DNA from: Burkholderiaceae bacterium
GTDB taxonomy: Bacteria; Pseudomonadota; Gammaproteobacteria; Burkholderiales; Burkholderiaceae_E
DNA: 64,000 nt
NCBI GenBank assembly: GCA_016710525.1
Contig: JADJVQ010000030.1
Coordinates: forward strand, 14,256-78,255
Direction: 5' to 3'
The translations under genes and the position numbers were made by a program. Numbering within the stretch: position 1 is the stretch's first letter; each line of letters begins with the position of its first letter. Under the pieces are notes generated by a model that searched no databases, was not told where the DNA came from, and worked only from the letters and a program-made list of their open reading frames with translations. This document shows positions 26,031-34,501 of the stretch, one piece after another.

Positions 26031-27113
26031 TCAGCGCGCGCGCAGCGCTTCCTGTTCCATCAGCAGGAAGGTGTTGTACGCGTTTCGGCGATTGGCCGCC
26101 TCGAAGGCCGGCAAACCCGCAAAGCGGGACCAGTCGGTGCGTGCGTAGGCTTCATCGAACGACATCATTTCCTGAACGGCGGCAGCCATCGCCTGGCGCA
26201 CGAAGCGCAGGTAGTCGCGGGTCAGCGAAAGGTCGGCGCGGGCATCGCGCGAGACCGGGCCGTGACCGGTGACCATCATCCGCGGCGCCAGCGAATCGAG
26301 GCGCTCGATCGCGGCCAGCCAGGCGCGCGTGTCGGCTTCGCCGACGAAAGGCACACGCCCTGCGAACACCAGATCGCCCGCAAACAGCACGCCCTCCTGC
26401 TCGACCATCATCATCAGGTCTTCGGGGGTGTGCGCGGGCCCGACCGGCAGCAGCCGGAACCGCAGCCCGCCGGATTCGAAGGCGGTCTCGGCATCGATCA
26501 GGCGGGTCGGCGGCACGACGCGGCTTCGCTGATCGACCCAGGGCGCCAGCGACTCGCGACGCTCGGCCAGGCGCGCGGCCGGCGCATCGCTGGCCAGGTA
26601 GCCGCGCACGGCGGCACTGGCCCAGATCTGCGCACCGCTGTCGGCAAATGCCTGCAGGCCATAGAAGTGGTCGGCATGGTAGTGGCTGATCACCACGTGA
26701 CGGATCGGCAGCGCCGTGACCGTGCGGATCGCCTGGCGCAGCGCCTCGCCCAATGCGGGGGTACCGAGCACATCGAACACCACCACGCCATCGCCCGTCA
26801 CGACGAAGCCGGCATTCGAATTGAAGCCGCGATTGGCGCGCGACACCGGGCCCAGTTCCCCCTCGACGAAGTAGACGCGTGAGGACAGCGGCTGGACCCG
26901 CAGCGCCGGCACGGCACTGGCCGGCGCGCCGGCCACCGGTGCTGGCTGCGCCTGCGCTCTTGCTTTGCCGACCAGGCTGGCGCCCGCGAGCAGCGCCATC
27001 GCCAGAATCGCTGTCGTCAGGCCGATCGTGGCCATCGCGGTCGGTGGCTGACCGCCTGTCCTCATGGCCGAGCGCGCGGAGCTGGATACGGCAGGCGTTG
27101 TCTGAGCATTCAT
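26031..27113 (-). CDS. soxH: SoxH-like metallo-beta-lactamase-fold hydrolase
   Basis: 360 residues. An N-terminal membrane/signal segment (about 28-53) ends near KARAQAQ, then comes an MBL fold with SHYHADHFYG (zinc ligands), VGPAHTPEDLMMMVEQEGVL, FAGDLVFAGRVPFVGEAD and MVTGHGPVSR. Location as the last gene of the sox cluster matches soxH, which is dispensable for thiosulfate oxidation in studied organisms and has no fixed reaction. An export signal implies a periplasmic role, consistent with the other Sox proteins. It starts 14 bp after soxB. Confidence 0.78.
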   Translation of the reverse strand: MNAQTTPAVSSSARSAMRTGGQPPTAMATIGLTTAILAMALLAGASLVGKARAQAQPAPVAGAPASAVPALRVQPLSSRVYFVEGELGPVSRANRGFNSNAGFVVTGDGVVVFDVLGTPALGEALRQAIRTVTALPIRHVVISHYHADHFYGLQAFADSGAQIWASAAVRGYLASDAPAARLAERRESLAPWVDQRSRVVPPTRLIDAETAFESGGLRFRLLPVGPAHTPEDLMMMVEQEGVLFAGDLVFAGRVPFVGEADTRAWLAAIERLDSLAPRMMVTGHGPVSRDARADLSLTRDYLRFVRQAMAAAVQEMMSFDEAYARTDWSRFAGLPAFEAANRRNAYNTFLLMEQEALRAR

Positions 27114-27126
27114 GTCCGCTATCGGC

Positions 27127-28836
27127 TCAGGACGACATTCCCGGATTGCCCTGCATGCCGATCAGCCGAGGCTGGTTCAGGCGGCGCGTCGTGACCGTGC
27201 GGTGAGACTTCAGCCAGGTTTCGACGACATCCCAGATCGGTTCGCCCTTCGCGCCCTCGGCGACGGGGGCCCAGCCAGCCACCTTGTAGGTCTTGGCCGC
27301 GTCGATCAGTTGCCCGCCCAGTCGCATGTCGCTGATCCGCGCTCCGGCCTTGCCATTGGGATCGCAGGTGTAGGTGAGGCCACCGACCCGCACCATGTCG
27401 CCGCCCTGCTGGTAGTAAGGATCGGGGTTGAAGAGGTTGTCGGCGACGTCCTCGAGCACCGTCTTGATGAATTCGCCCGTCATGTCGCTGACCGTGGTGT
27501 GCGGATAGGTGATCGCGGTCTGGTCCATCAGCAGCTCGCGCGTGATCGTCTGGCCTGGCAGCACCGAGGTGCCCCAGCGGAACCCCGGCGAGAAACCGAT
27601 CTGCGCACCCTTGACGTCGAGCATCGCATCGAGGATCAGCTGATCGAAGCTGCCATTGAAGTTGCCGCGCCGATACAGCAGTCCCTCGCTCACCGCGAGC
27701 GGCTCTTCGAGGCGCGCTTTGAACGGCGCCCGGACGCGATCGATGTGGGCCTGCATGGCGGGATCGGCCGGCAGCAGGTTGGCGAACACCGGCAGCAGCC
27801 GATAGCGGAAATCGCTGATTCGTCCCTGCTTGACGTCGAAATCGAGCACCCCCAGAAACTTGCCGTTGGAGCCGGCATTGGTGACCAGCGTCTTGCCTGC
27901 GGGATTGCCCACCACGATCGCTTCGGGCACGCCGTCGTGGGTGTGCCCGCCCAGGATGGCATCGATGCCGCGCACACGGCCGGCCATCTTCAGGTCGACG
28001 TCCATGCCGTTGTGCGACAGCACCACCACCACCTGCGCGCCCTTGCCCCGCACCTCGTCGACCATCTTCTGCATCCGGTCGTCCTGGATGCCGAACGACC
28101 ATTCCGGCACGAAATGGCGCGGATTGGCGATGGGTGTGTACGGAAATGCCTGACCGATGACCGCGACCGACACGCCGTTCATGTCGCGAAGCGCATAGGG
28201 TTTGAACACCGGGTCTTCGAAGTCGGTGGTCTTGACGTTCTGGGCCAGGAATTCGATGCGGCCGGCAAAATCCTTTTCGATGATTTCCTTGACCCGGTTC
28301 GCCCCGTAGGTGAACTCCCAGTGGGCGGTCATCATGTCCACGCCGATCAGCTTGCAGGCATCGACCATGTCTTGCGCCCGTGTCCACAGCGACGTGGCCG
28401 AGCCTTGCCAGGTGTCGCCGCCATCGAGCAGCAGCGAGCCCGGGCGCGTCGCACGCAGGCGTTTGACCAGCGTGCTCAGGTGGGCGAAGCCGCCGACCTT
28501 GCCGAACGTGCGTGCCGCCGACTCGAAGTCCAGGTAGGTGAACGCATGCGCCTCGCGCGACTTCGGTGCGATCCGAAACGCCTTGAGCAGATGCTCGCCC
28601 ACCAGATGCGGCGCCTTGCCCAGCGCCTGCGCCACGCCGAGATTGACGCTGGGCTCGCGAAAGTGGATCGGCATGAGCTGCGCATGGCAGTCGGTGAAAT
28701 GCAGCAGATGCACATTGCCGAACCGCGGGATGTCGTACAGCGCTGCCCCGTCCGCCGCCTGCGCCGCGGGACTGTTCAGGGCCATGCCGGCCGCCTGCGC
28801 CATGGCCAGCATGTGGAGAAATTCGCGTCGGTTCAT
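27127..28836 (-). CDS. soxB: SoxB, periplasmic sulfate thiohydrolase
   Basis: 569 residues. A short twin-arginine-type leader (MNRREFLHMLAMAQAAG) precedes the binuclear manganese phosphoesterase-like domain: LLHFTDCHAQLMPIHF, DGGDTWQGSATSLWT, FLAQNVKTTDFEDPVF, VVVLSHNGMDVD and AILGGHTHDGVPE. SoxB hydrolyses SoxY-bound sulfonate (S-sulfate) to release sulfate and regenerate SoxY. Length and motifs are typical. A 20-bp dyad resembling the soxR-thioredoxin operator lies 32-51 bp upstream of its start, so soxB-soxH may have its own regulated promoter. Confidence 0.96.
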   Translation of the reverse strand: MNRREFLHMLAMAQAAGMALNSPAAQAADGAALYDIPRFGNVHLLHFTDCHAQLMPIHFREPSVNLGVAQALGKAPHLVGEHLLKAFRIAPKSREAHAFTYLDFESAARTFGKVGGFAHLSTLVKRLRATRPGSLLLDGGDTWQGSATSLWTRAQDMVDACKLIGVDMMTAHWEFTYGANRVKEIIEKDFAGRIEFLAQNVKTTDFEDPVFKPYALRDMNGVSVAVIGQAFPYTPIANPRHFVPEWSFGIQDDRMQKMVDEVRGKGAQVVVVLSHNGMDVDLKMAGRVRGIDAILGGHTHDGVPEAIVVGNPAGKTLVTNAGSNGKFLGVLDFDVKQGRISDFRYRLLPVFANLLPADPAMQAHIDRVRAPFKARLEEPLAVSEGLLYRRGNFNGSFDQLILDAMLDVKGAQIGFSPGFRWGTSVLPGQTITRELLMDQTAITYPHTTVSDMTGEFIKTVLEDVADNLFNPDPYYQQGGDMVRVGGLTYTCDPNGKAGARISDMRLGGQLIDAAKTYKVAGWAPVAEGAKGEPIWDVVETWLKSHRTVTTRRLNQPRLIGMQGNPGMSS

Positions 28837-28867
28837 GGTTGATGGCTCAAGCCGAAGGGTTCATGTC

Positions 28868-28887
28868 TATATGAGCAATCACGCATG
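28868..28887 (-). promoter_or_regulatory. Candidate SoxR operator in the soxX-soxB gap
   Basis: On the minus strand the site reads CATGCGTGATTGCTCATATA. It matches the site between soxR and the thioredoxin gene at 16 of 20 positions, and both have TTCATG on the far side (two or three bases apart). The site also sits in a dyad, ATGAGCA ... TGCTCAT (28871-28892). The gap is only 90 bp (28837-28926), so the site falls where an internal promoter for soxB-soxH would be. Confidence 0.62.
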
Positions 28888-28926
28888 CTCATGAAAAGTG
28901 GAGAGCCGCCGTGGCGGCTACGTGCC

Positions 28927-29580
28927 CTATTTGTTGACGGGAGAGGCCGGATCCATCAGCAGCGCCATGACATGCTGCATCTGCTGCTGCGTCAGGATGG
29001 CCGCATCGCCGTAGCGGGGCATCTGCGAGCAGGCATTGAACGCGTGGGAGTTGTAGATCTTGGCCCATGTGTACTTCAGGACGGCGTCGCCGGATCCGCG
29101 CAGTTTGCCGTACTGGTAGAGGGACGGGCCGATGTTGCCGAACGACAGCTCTTTGGGCTGCAACTGATGGCAGGCGTAACAATTCGCGCCGTTGGGGGCA
29201 GTGGCCGAATCCGAAAACTGCAGGCCGCGGCCATTCTGCGCAATGCGCTCGCCCTCGGCCCAGCTGCCCAGGAACTTGCCATCGGCCGGGTACTTGATGG
29301 TCGCGATCGCGGCGCGCTCGAGCTCCTCGCGCACGGACTTGCTCAGTTCGGTCCCCACCGGCAGGCTGCAGGCCTTTTGCAGGGCGGTCTGGTTCAGGCG
29401 ATCGAGTTTGGCCGGGCCGCGCTCGCTGAACGAAGCCTTCAGCACCTGGGCAACCTGTTCATCGGACGGACCCGAGCTCATCGATGCGCAGCCGGCCAGC
29501 AACAGAGCGGCAGCGCTCGCGGGCAGCACCATCGACAACACACGGCGCATGCCGGCACGGTTGGAAATAGCTTGGCTCAT
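28927..29580 (-). CDS. soxX: SoxX, c-type cytochrome subunit of SoxAX
   Basis: 217 residues. A lipoprotein-like signal ends in LLLAGC (Cys31), and the single c-heme site is CYACH (134-138). The axial Met lies in CSQMPRYG (Met187). SoxAX catalyses formation of the SoxY-cysteine S-thiosulfonate. Members of this group have an N-terminal extension before the heme domain, as here (residues 35-125). The start ATG at 29580 follows soxA by 13 bp. Membrane anchoring via the lipobox is unusual enough to check. Confidence 0.93.
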   Translation of the reverse strand: MSQAISNRAGMRRVLSMVLPASAAALLLAGCASMSSGPSDEQVAQVLKASFSERGPAKLDRLNQTALQKACSLPVGTELSKSVREELERAAIATIKYPADGKFLGSWAEGERIAQNGRGLQFSDSATAPNGANCYACHQLQPKELSFGNIGPSLYQYGKLRGSGDAVLKYTWAKIYNSHAFNACSQMPRYGDAAILTQQQMQHVMALLMDPASPVNK

Positions 29581-29593
29581 GATCGGCTCCGGG

Positions 29594-30421
29594 TCAGCGC
29601 TTGATCGCGGGTGAATCCATCTTGCCGCCATTGGCGTTGACCCCCAGGAAGGTGATGAGGTCGACCGAGGCGGGTGACAGGTAGTTCAGTGCGGGAAACC
29701 GCTGCTGGCGGAAGCAGTCGAACAGGCGCCACTGCATCGTGCGCACCGCACCCTGCGACACGCGATAGGCGGGCCAGGTGGCAAACGCCTTCTGCGCAGG
29801 CTCCAGCTTGGTCAGGTTGGGAAGATCCTGCAGGCGGATGCGCTGCCCGTCGACGCCGTGACAACTGGCGCACGAAAAATCGAACGGACCACCACGAAAG
29901 TAGAACATCTTGCGGCCGCGCTGGTAGGCCTCGACCTCCTTGGCGTGCTGCTGGGGCACTGCGATCTGCACGCCGCGGGATTCTTCGACCACGTAGGCGG
30001 TGAGCGATTCGAGGTCGGTGGCCGACTGGCCTTCGGACGAATAAGGCGACTTGACGACGTCAGCCCGATTCATGCCTTGCAGCGTGACCATGCAATGCAC
30101 GAGGCGCGACTCGAAATCCATGACCTGGTCGGTGTCGGCGAAATAGCGCGGCAGCTTCGCATAGGCGCCCTTGACCACGCCCGGCCCCATGCCCAGATCA
30201 CATTGCTCCAGGCTGGCGTTGCGCGGCCCGCGGCGGGCCTTCCACAGGCCCTCCCCTTTGGCCGAAACCAGGTCGGCCGGATTGCCATCCTGCAGCATCT
30301 GGCGATAGCGTTCGATTTCGGCCACGGTCGAATTCTGCTGCGCGTGCACCGACGGCACGACCGCGCAGGCCAGGCTCGAGGCGAACAACGCCGCACCTGC
30401 GCGGCGAACTGTTGACTTCAT
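29594..30421 (-). CDS. soxA: SoxA, c-type cytochrome subunit of SoxAX (single-heme type)
   Basis: 275 residues with an export signal (cleavage about residue 27, VHAQ). The only CxxCH is CASCH at 184-188. Where diheme SoxA proteins carry a first heme motif, this one has QCDLG (Cys74) and VHC (Cys110), which probably form a disulfide. Cys236 in RLFDCFRQQRFP matches the cysteine (persulfide) ligand of the active heme. SoxA/SoxX conjugates thiosulfate to SoxY. It is upstream of soxX and downstream of soxZ. Confidence 0.95.
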   Translation of the reverse strand: MKSTVRRAGAALFASSLACAVVPSVHAQQNSTVAEIERYRQMLQDGNPADLVSAKGEGLWKARRGPRNASLEQCDLGMGPGVVKGAYAKLPRYFADTDQVMDFESRLVHCMVTLQGMNRADVVKSPYSSEGQSATDLESLTAYVVEESRGVQIAVPQQHAKEVEAYQRGRKMFYFRGGPFDFSCASCHGVDGQRIRLQDLPNLTKLEPAQKAFATWPAYRVSQGAVRTMQWRLFDCFRQQRFPALNYLSPASVDLITFLGVNANGGKMDSPAIKR

Positions 30422-30511
30422 GTGTGTCTCCTAGTGATCGATCGAGCACATCGGCTCACGTCTCTTGGGACGCTTGCCTGCCGAGAGCCCAGGTACGGCG
30501 TTCGTGCCCTG

Positions 30512-30823
30512 TCAGCCGACAGTGGCTTCGTCGGTCCGCTTCTCGCCCTTGGTATCGGTCCACGAGATGCCGATCTTGTCGCCCGCCTTGGCGCCCTTGA
30601 TCTTGAATTGCAGATACGGGTTCTTGGAAATCGCCGGCCCCCAATGGGCCGTCAGCACCGGCTTGCCATTGAGCGATGCGGTGACCTCGGTGATGTGCCA
30701 GGCAGGGATCGTCTTGCCGGCAGCGTCCTTGCGCTGTCCGGTTTCCATTTCGTGCGCCATGAGCACACGGACATCGGCCACGCCATCTTTGGCGGTGGCG
30801 CGAATTCGCATCGGATCGGGCAT
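30512..30823 (-). CDS. soxZ: SoxZ, sulfur-carrier partner of SoxY
   Basis: 103 residues, no signal peptide as expected because SoxZ is exported with SoxY. The small beta-sandwich fold is recognisable: MRIRATAKDGVADVRVLMAH, EMETGQRKDAAGKTIPAWHI, GPAISKNPYLQFKIKGAKAG and ISWTDTKGEKRTDE. It is directly downstream of soxY, as in almost all sox clusters. The 90-bp gap to soxA contains no clear signal. Confidence 0.95.
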   Translation of the reverse strand: MPDPMRIRATAKDGVADVRVLMAHEMETGQRKDAAGKTIPAWHITEVTASLNGKPVLTAHWGPAISKNPYLQFKIKGAKAGDKIGISWTDTKGEKRTDEATVG

Positions 30824-30880
30824 CTCGTATCTCCGGGTAATCAATCGAGCAATGGGGGGCAATGCAACGGGGAGCGATGG

Positions 30881-31348
30881 CTAGCCGCCGCAGCCGCCCA
30901 GCGTGACCTTGATCTCTTTCTTGGTCATGTAGAACTTGCCATCCGCCTTGACCAGCGCGTACACATCGGAACTCTGGCCCATCTTGATGCGCATGTTCAC
31001 GTCCGGCTCGGCCCCGTCCAGCAAGGTATAGGCGCCAGCCAGTGCGCTGGGGTTCTTTTCGACCAGCAGCGCGATCATTTCGGTCTTGGGCAGGTTGCTG
31101 CGAACGCCCACCGGCACCACTGCGCCGTTTTCGGCGATGTCGGGCGAATTGATCACCACGTCTTTGGAGTCGGTCGGGGTGCCCGCGCCCAGGGCCTTGA
31201 GCGTGTCGGCGATCGACTTGGTCTGGAAAGCCGAGGCGAACTGCTGCGCGGACGCGCGCCCCGCCGGCAGCAGACCCACGGCGACCAGCGCCGCATAGAC
31301 ACCCAGGCCGCCAGCGGCGCGCAGGGATTGACGTCGAGAGGGAATCAT
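30881..31348 (-). CDS. soxY: SoxY, thiosulfate carrier protein
   Basis: 155 residues. A twin-arginine-like leader (SRRQSLRAAGG) is followed by a Sec/Tat hydrophobic core ending near RASAQQ. The C-terminal carrier motif GGCGG is present as the last five residues (Cys153), on which sulfur intermediates ride. Neighbouring segments SPDIAENGAVVPVGVRSNLP and ALLVEKNPSALAG are SoxY hallmarks. It pairs with SoxZ, encoded next. Confidence 0.96.
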   Translation of the reverse strand: MIPSRRQSLRAAGGLGVYAALVAVGLLPAGRASAQQFASAFQTKSIADTLKALGAGTPTDSKDVVINSPDIAENGAVVPVGVRSNLPKTEMIALLVEKNPSALAGAYTLLDGAEPDVNMRIKMGQSSDVYALVKADGKFYMTKKEIKVTLGGCGG

Positions 31349-31400
31349 GAAGTCTCCTAACAGAGGTTAACCGATCGATTTTAACCACATCATCGCGTTC

Positions 31401-32549
31401 TCAACGCGCGCCACCCAGGATCCAGCGCACCACGGCGCGCAGGTCATCGTCGTGCAGCTGCGCATTGGAAGGCATCGCCATCGATCCCCAATTGCCCTGA
31501 CCGCCGTTGCGCACTTTCAGCGCCAGCAGATCTTCAGCCTTGGGATCGGATTTGTAGCGCTCGGCGACCTCTCGAAACGAAGGCCCGACCAGGCGGCGAT
31601 TGGCCGCGTGGCATGCCAGGCAGGCCGCGTCTCTGGCGATATCGACGGGAGGCTTGAGCGCCGAGCCTTTGCCGATGTGCACCTGAGTGACCGCCGCCTG
31701 CGTGCCGGCGGCAGCGGCAAGACGCAGCGGATCGCGGGACGGCGGCTTCGTGGTGTCGGCGCCACGGAACGGTCCGACCACCCGGTTCTGCTCCGCCAGG
31801 TTGCCATGGGCATTGCGCGCGAACTCGGGCAGCCGCGATCGCTCGTCCAGGGACGCGGTCCGGCAATTGGACAGGCATGGATCGCCCTGGACGTCGGGCT
31901 TGCCCGCCAGTTCCCAGAGCCCCTTGTAGGTGGCCTTGCCATTGCGGTTGGGCAGCCGCTGCTGGACCTCGGCCATATTGCGATCAGACAGCACGAAATC
32001 GGCCGGCAGCACATCGCCCAGGTGCAGGATGTATGCAACGACCGAATACACCTCTTCCACCGACAGCGACTTGGGTGCGTTCCACGGCATCGCCCGATTG
32101 ATGTAATCCCACAGCGTCGACACCTGCGATACCTTCATCAGCGTGGTGCGCTGAGGGTAGTCGGCGCGCAGCAGATTGGCGACCCGGCCGGTTCGCACAT
32201 CGTCCTGCGTGGTACCGCCGACGATGGGGCTGAAGACCTCGTTGGACTCGCCGAAGATGCCGTGGCAGTTGGCGCACTTGGCCTCCCAGACATCCTGGCC
32301 CTTGGCCACCGAGCCGGAGCCCGCGGGCAGGCCTTTGAAGTCCGCGCGCACGTCGATATCCCACGCTTTGATCTCGGCCGGCGTGGCGCTTCGGCCGATG
32401 TCGCTCCAGGGGCGGGTCTTGCTCTGCGCCGGCGCCGTGCTCTGCGCCAGCGCCGCGCCAGACAGGGCCAGCAGCGTCGCGGCAGCCGCGACGAGGGCCG
32501 CCCACGCACCCCGGTGCGGGCTCGATCGGCGCTCAGTAGACCTGGACAT
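31401..32549 (-). CDS. soxD: SoxD, diheme cytochrome c of the sulfur dehydrogenase SoxCD
   Basis: 382 residues with a signal peptide (about 16-37) and two c-heme motifs, CANCH (92-96) and CLACH (310-314). SoxD takes the electrons from the SoxC molybdenum site when SoxY-bound sulfane sulfur is oxidised. KGQDVWEAKCANCHGIFGES and FSPIVGGTTQDDV are SoxD-typical. Its start overlaps the soxC stop by 17 bp, so the two are co-translated. Presence of soxCD implies complete oxidation of thiosulfate to sulfate, without stored sulfur. Confidence 0.94.
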   Translation of the reverse strand: MSRSTERRSSPHRGAWAALVAAAATLLALSGAALAQSTAPAQSKTRPWSDIGRSATPAEIKAWDIDVRADFKGLPAGSGSVAKGQDVWEAKCANCHGIFGESNEVFSPIVGGTTQDDVRTGRVANLLRADYPQRTTLMKVSQVSTLWDYINRAMPWNAPKSLSVEEVYSVVAYILHLGDVLPADFVLSDRNMAEVQQRLPNRNGKATYKGLWELAGKPDVQGDPCLSNCRTASLDERSRLPEFARNAHGNLAEQNRVVGPFRGADTTKPPSRDPLRLAAAAGTQAAVTQVHIGKGSALKPPVDIARDAACLACHAANRRLVGPSFREVAERYKSDPKAEDLLALKVRNGGQGNWGSMAMPSNAQLHDDDLRAVVRWILGGAR

Positions 32550-33906
32550 TGAACACCTCCCCCGTCTCGGAGACCTTCCACGACTGGATCGCGTTGTTGT
32601 GATAAATCGAGCGCGTGCCGCGCACCGCGCGCAGCTGGTTGATCTTGGGCTGCACGTGGCCGCTCTCGTCGATCGCGCGACTTTGCAGCACCGCGGGGCT
32701 GCCGTCCCAGGACCAGTCGAAATTGAAGCGCGTCAGCGCCTTGGGCAGCACCGGGCTCTCGAGGCGCGCGGGTCGCCAGTTGCGACCGCCGTCGACCGAC
32801 ACATCGACGCGCTTGACGCGTCCGCGGCCCGACCAGGCCAGCCCGGTGACGTTGTAGTAACCGTGGTCCAGCAGGACCTGTCCGCCCGAAGGCGTGGTGA
32901 TCACCGACTTCACTTCCTGCAGCGAGGTGAACTGCCGATGGGTGCCGTCGGGCATCAGATCGATGTAGTGGATCACCTCGTCCTTGGTGTAGAACGGCTG
33001 ATCGCCGACCTCGAGGCGGCGCAGGTACTTGACCCACGAAACCCCCTGCACACCGGGCACCACCAGCCGAAGCGGGTATCCGTTTTCGGGCCGCAGCATC
33101 TCGCCGTTCATGGCCCAGGCGACCATCACGTCATCGAGCGCGTTGGCCATCGAAATGGTGCGCGTCATGGAGGCGCCATCGGCGCCCTCGGCGAGCACAT
33201 AGCGGCCCTCGCGCGTGTTGGCGCCGACCATGTCGAGCAGGGTCGACAGCAGCACGCCGGTGTATTCGCAGCACGACAGCATGCCGTGGCTGTACTGAAC
33301 CGTGGGCACCGCGACATTGCCCCATTCCATGCCGGTATTGGCGCCGCATTCGATGAAATGGATGCGCGACACCGCGGGCAGGCGCATCAGATCGTCCATC
33401 GTGAACACCCGCGGCTCACGCACCATGCCCATGATCATCAGCCGATGGCCGCTCGGATCGATGTCGTACCAGCCCTGGTGGTGGCGTTCGAAGTGCAGCC
33501 CGTTGGGCGTCAGGATGCCGAACATGCCCTGCAGCGGGGTGAAGCTGACGCCGGCCGCCGAGACACGGGTCAGGCCCGGACTTTCGCGGCGCTGCAGGTT
33601 CCTCTCCCACTGCGAGGGCAAGCCATAGGCCCGAGCCGCCACCGGCTGGCCCAGGCTGCGCGTGTGCGCGGGCAATTCGAGGATCGCCGATTCGCCGGCG
33701 CCCACGGCTGCCCCGCGCTGCAGCGGGCCCGTCGCAGGGCTGACCTGCTTGCCGAGCGCACCGCCACTGGCGGCGGCGCCGGCTCCCATGGCCAGCGCCT
33801 TGCCCATGAACGAGCGGCGCGCCCGGCTGCCGGCCTGGGCCAGCGGATCGTCGCCCGCGACGATCGGCGCGGGCCGAATGCGGCCACCAATCCGGTTGTC
33901 TGACAT
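32533..33906 (-). CDS. soxC: SoxC, molybdenum sulfur dehydrogenase subunit
   Basis: 457 residues of the sulfite oxidase family. A twin-arginine signal (RARRSFMGKALAMGAGAAAS, from about residue 28) directs the folded molybdoenzyme to the periplasm. The molybdenum-ligating Cys is Cys187 in HFIECGANTGMEWGN. The Mo-cofactor domain (PNGLHFERHHQGWYDIDPSG) and C-terminal dimerisation domain (VDVSVDGGRNWRPARLESPV) are intact. The ATG at 33906 has a near-perfect AGGAGG Shine-Dalgarno. It is the first structural gene after soxR. Confidence 0.95.
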   Translation of the reverse strand: MSDNRIGGRIRPAPIVAGDDPLAQAGSRARRSFMGKALAMGAGAAASGGALGKQVSPATGPLQRGAAVGAGESAILELPAHTRSLGQPVAARAYGLPSQWERNLQRRESPGLTRVSAAGVSFTPLQGMFGILTPNGLHFERHHQGWYDIDPSGHRLMIMGMVREPRVFTMDDLMRLPAVSRIHFIECGANTGMEWGNVAVPTVQYSHGMLSCCEYTGVLLSTLLDMVGANTREGRYVLAEGADGASMTRTISMANALDDVMVAWAMNGEMLRPENGYPLRLVVPGVQGVSWVKYLRRLEVGDQPFYTKDEVIHYIDLMPDGTHRQFTSLQEVKSVITTPSGGQVLLDHGYYNVTGLAWSGRGRVKRVDVSVDGGRNWRPARLESPVLPKALTRFNFDWSWDGSPAVLQSRAIDESGHVQPKINQLRAVRGTRSIYHNNAIQSWKVSETGEVFNVQVY

Positions 33907-33976
33907 CCTGCCTCCTGAGGTGAATCGGGTACGCCGTGGGAGCCGCTCAGCAAGAGCAGCGGTGAAGTTCCGGCGC

Positions 33977-34357
33977 CTACTCGGTTTGCCGACGCTGCGC
34001 CTCGGCCTGTTGGAGGTCGTGCGCGAACTGCAGCAACTCTTTGGAGTCGGCCGAATCGCCGCTGATGCGGGCCGCAATGTGCACACAGACCGTGCGGCAG
34101 ATTTCGGTCAGCGCGGTGTCGGACACGCCGTAGAAGGTGAAATTGCCCTCCTTGCGCCGCGTCAGCACGCCGGCCCGATACATCGAGTTCAGGTGACGGG
34201 AGATGTTGGTCTGGGTTCCGCCCGTCTCGTCGACGATCTCGGAGACGCTGCGCTCGCCTTCGCAGATCGCATGCAGGATGCGAATGCGCATGGGCTCGGA
34301 CAGCAGCGCGAAATACCGGGATACGGTCTCGAACACACGGCCGAGTTCGTCCACCAT
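33977..34357 (-). CDS. soxR: SoxR, ArsR-family sulfur-responsive repressor
   Basis: 126 residues of the ArsR winged-HTH family: ALLSEPMRIRILHAIC, SVSEIVDETGGTQTNISRHL (recognition helix) and LTRRKEGNFTFYGVSD (wing). Cys32 and Cys87/Cys91 are spaced as in the sox repressors that sense persulfides by disulfide or polysulfide formation, unlike metal-binding ArsR proteins. An AGGAGG Shine-Dalgarno before the ATG at 34357 fixes the start. It is the first gene of the sox operon and divergent from a thioredoxin-fold gene, with an operator-like dyad between. Confidence 0.9.
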   Translation of the reverse strand: MVDELGRVFETVSRYFALLSEPMRIRILHAICEGERSVSEIVDETGGTQTNISRHLNSMYRAGVLTRRKEGNFTFYGVSDTALTEICRTVCVHIAARISGDSADSKELLQFAHDLQQAEAQRRQTE

Positions 34358-34446
34358 CGGTCTCCTCCTGGCGCGCCGGTCGGCGCTTGTTGTTGTCCGG
34401 ATCGCGGTCGCTGTTGGCACCGTTGTGGACGCTTGTTTTCATGGAA

Positions 34447-34466
34447 TATATGCGCATACGCGCATG
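34447..34466 (-). promoter_or_regulatory. Candidate SoxR operator in the soxR-thioredoxin divergent promoter
   Basis: On the minus strand the site reads CATGCGCGTATGCGCATATA, a dyad (ATGCGC / GCGCAT, four-base centre) flanked by AT-rich sequence in a GC-rich genome. It is 90 bp upstream of soxR and 36 bp upstream of the divergent thioredoxin-fold gene, so one site could control both. A related copy precedes soxB. Confidence 0.65.
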
Positions 34467-34501
34467 TAGTCAAGAAGCCGAATTGAACGTACGATGAGGT
34501 C

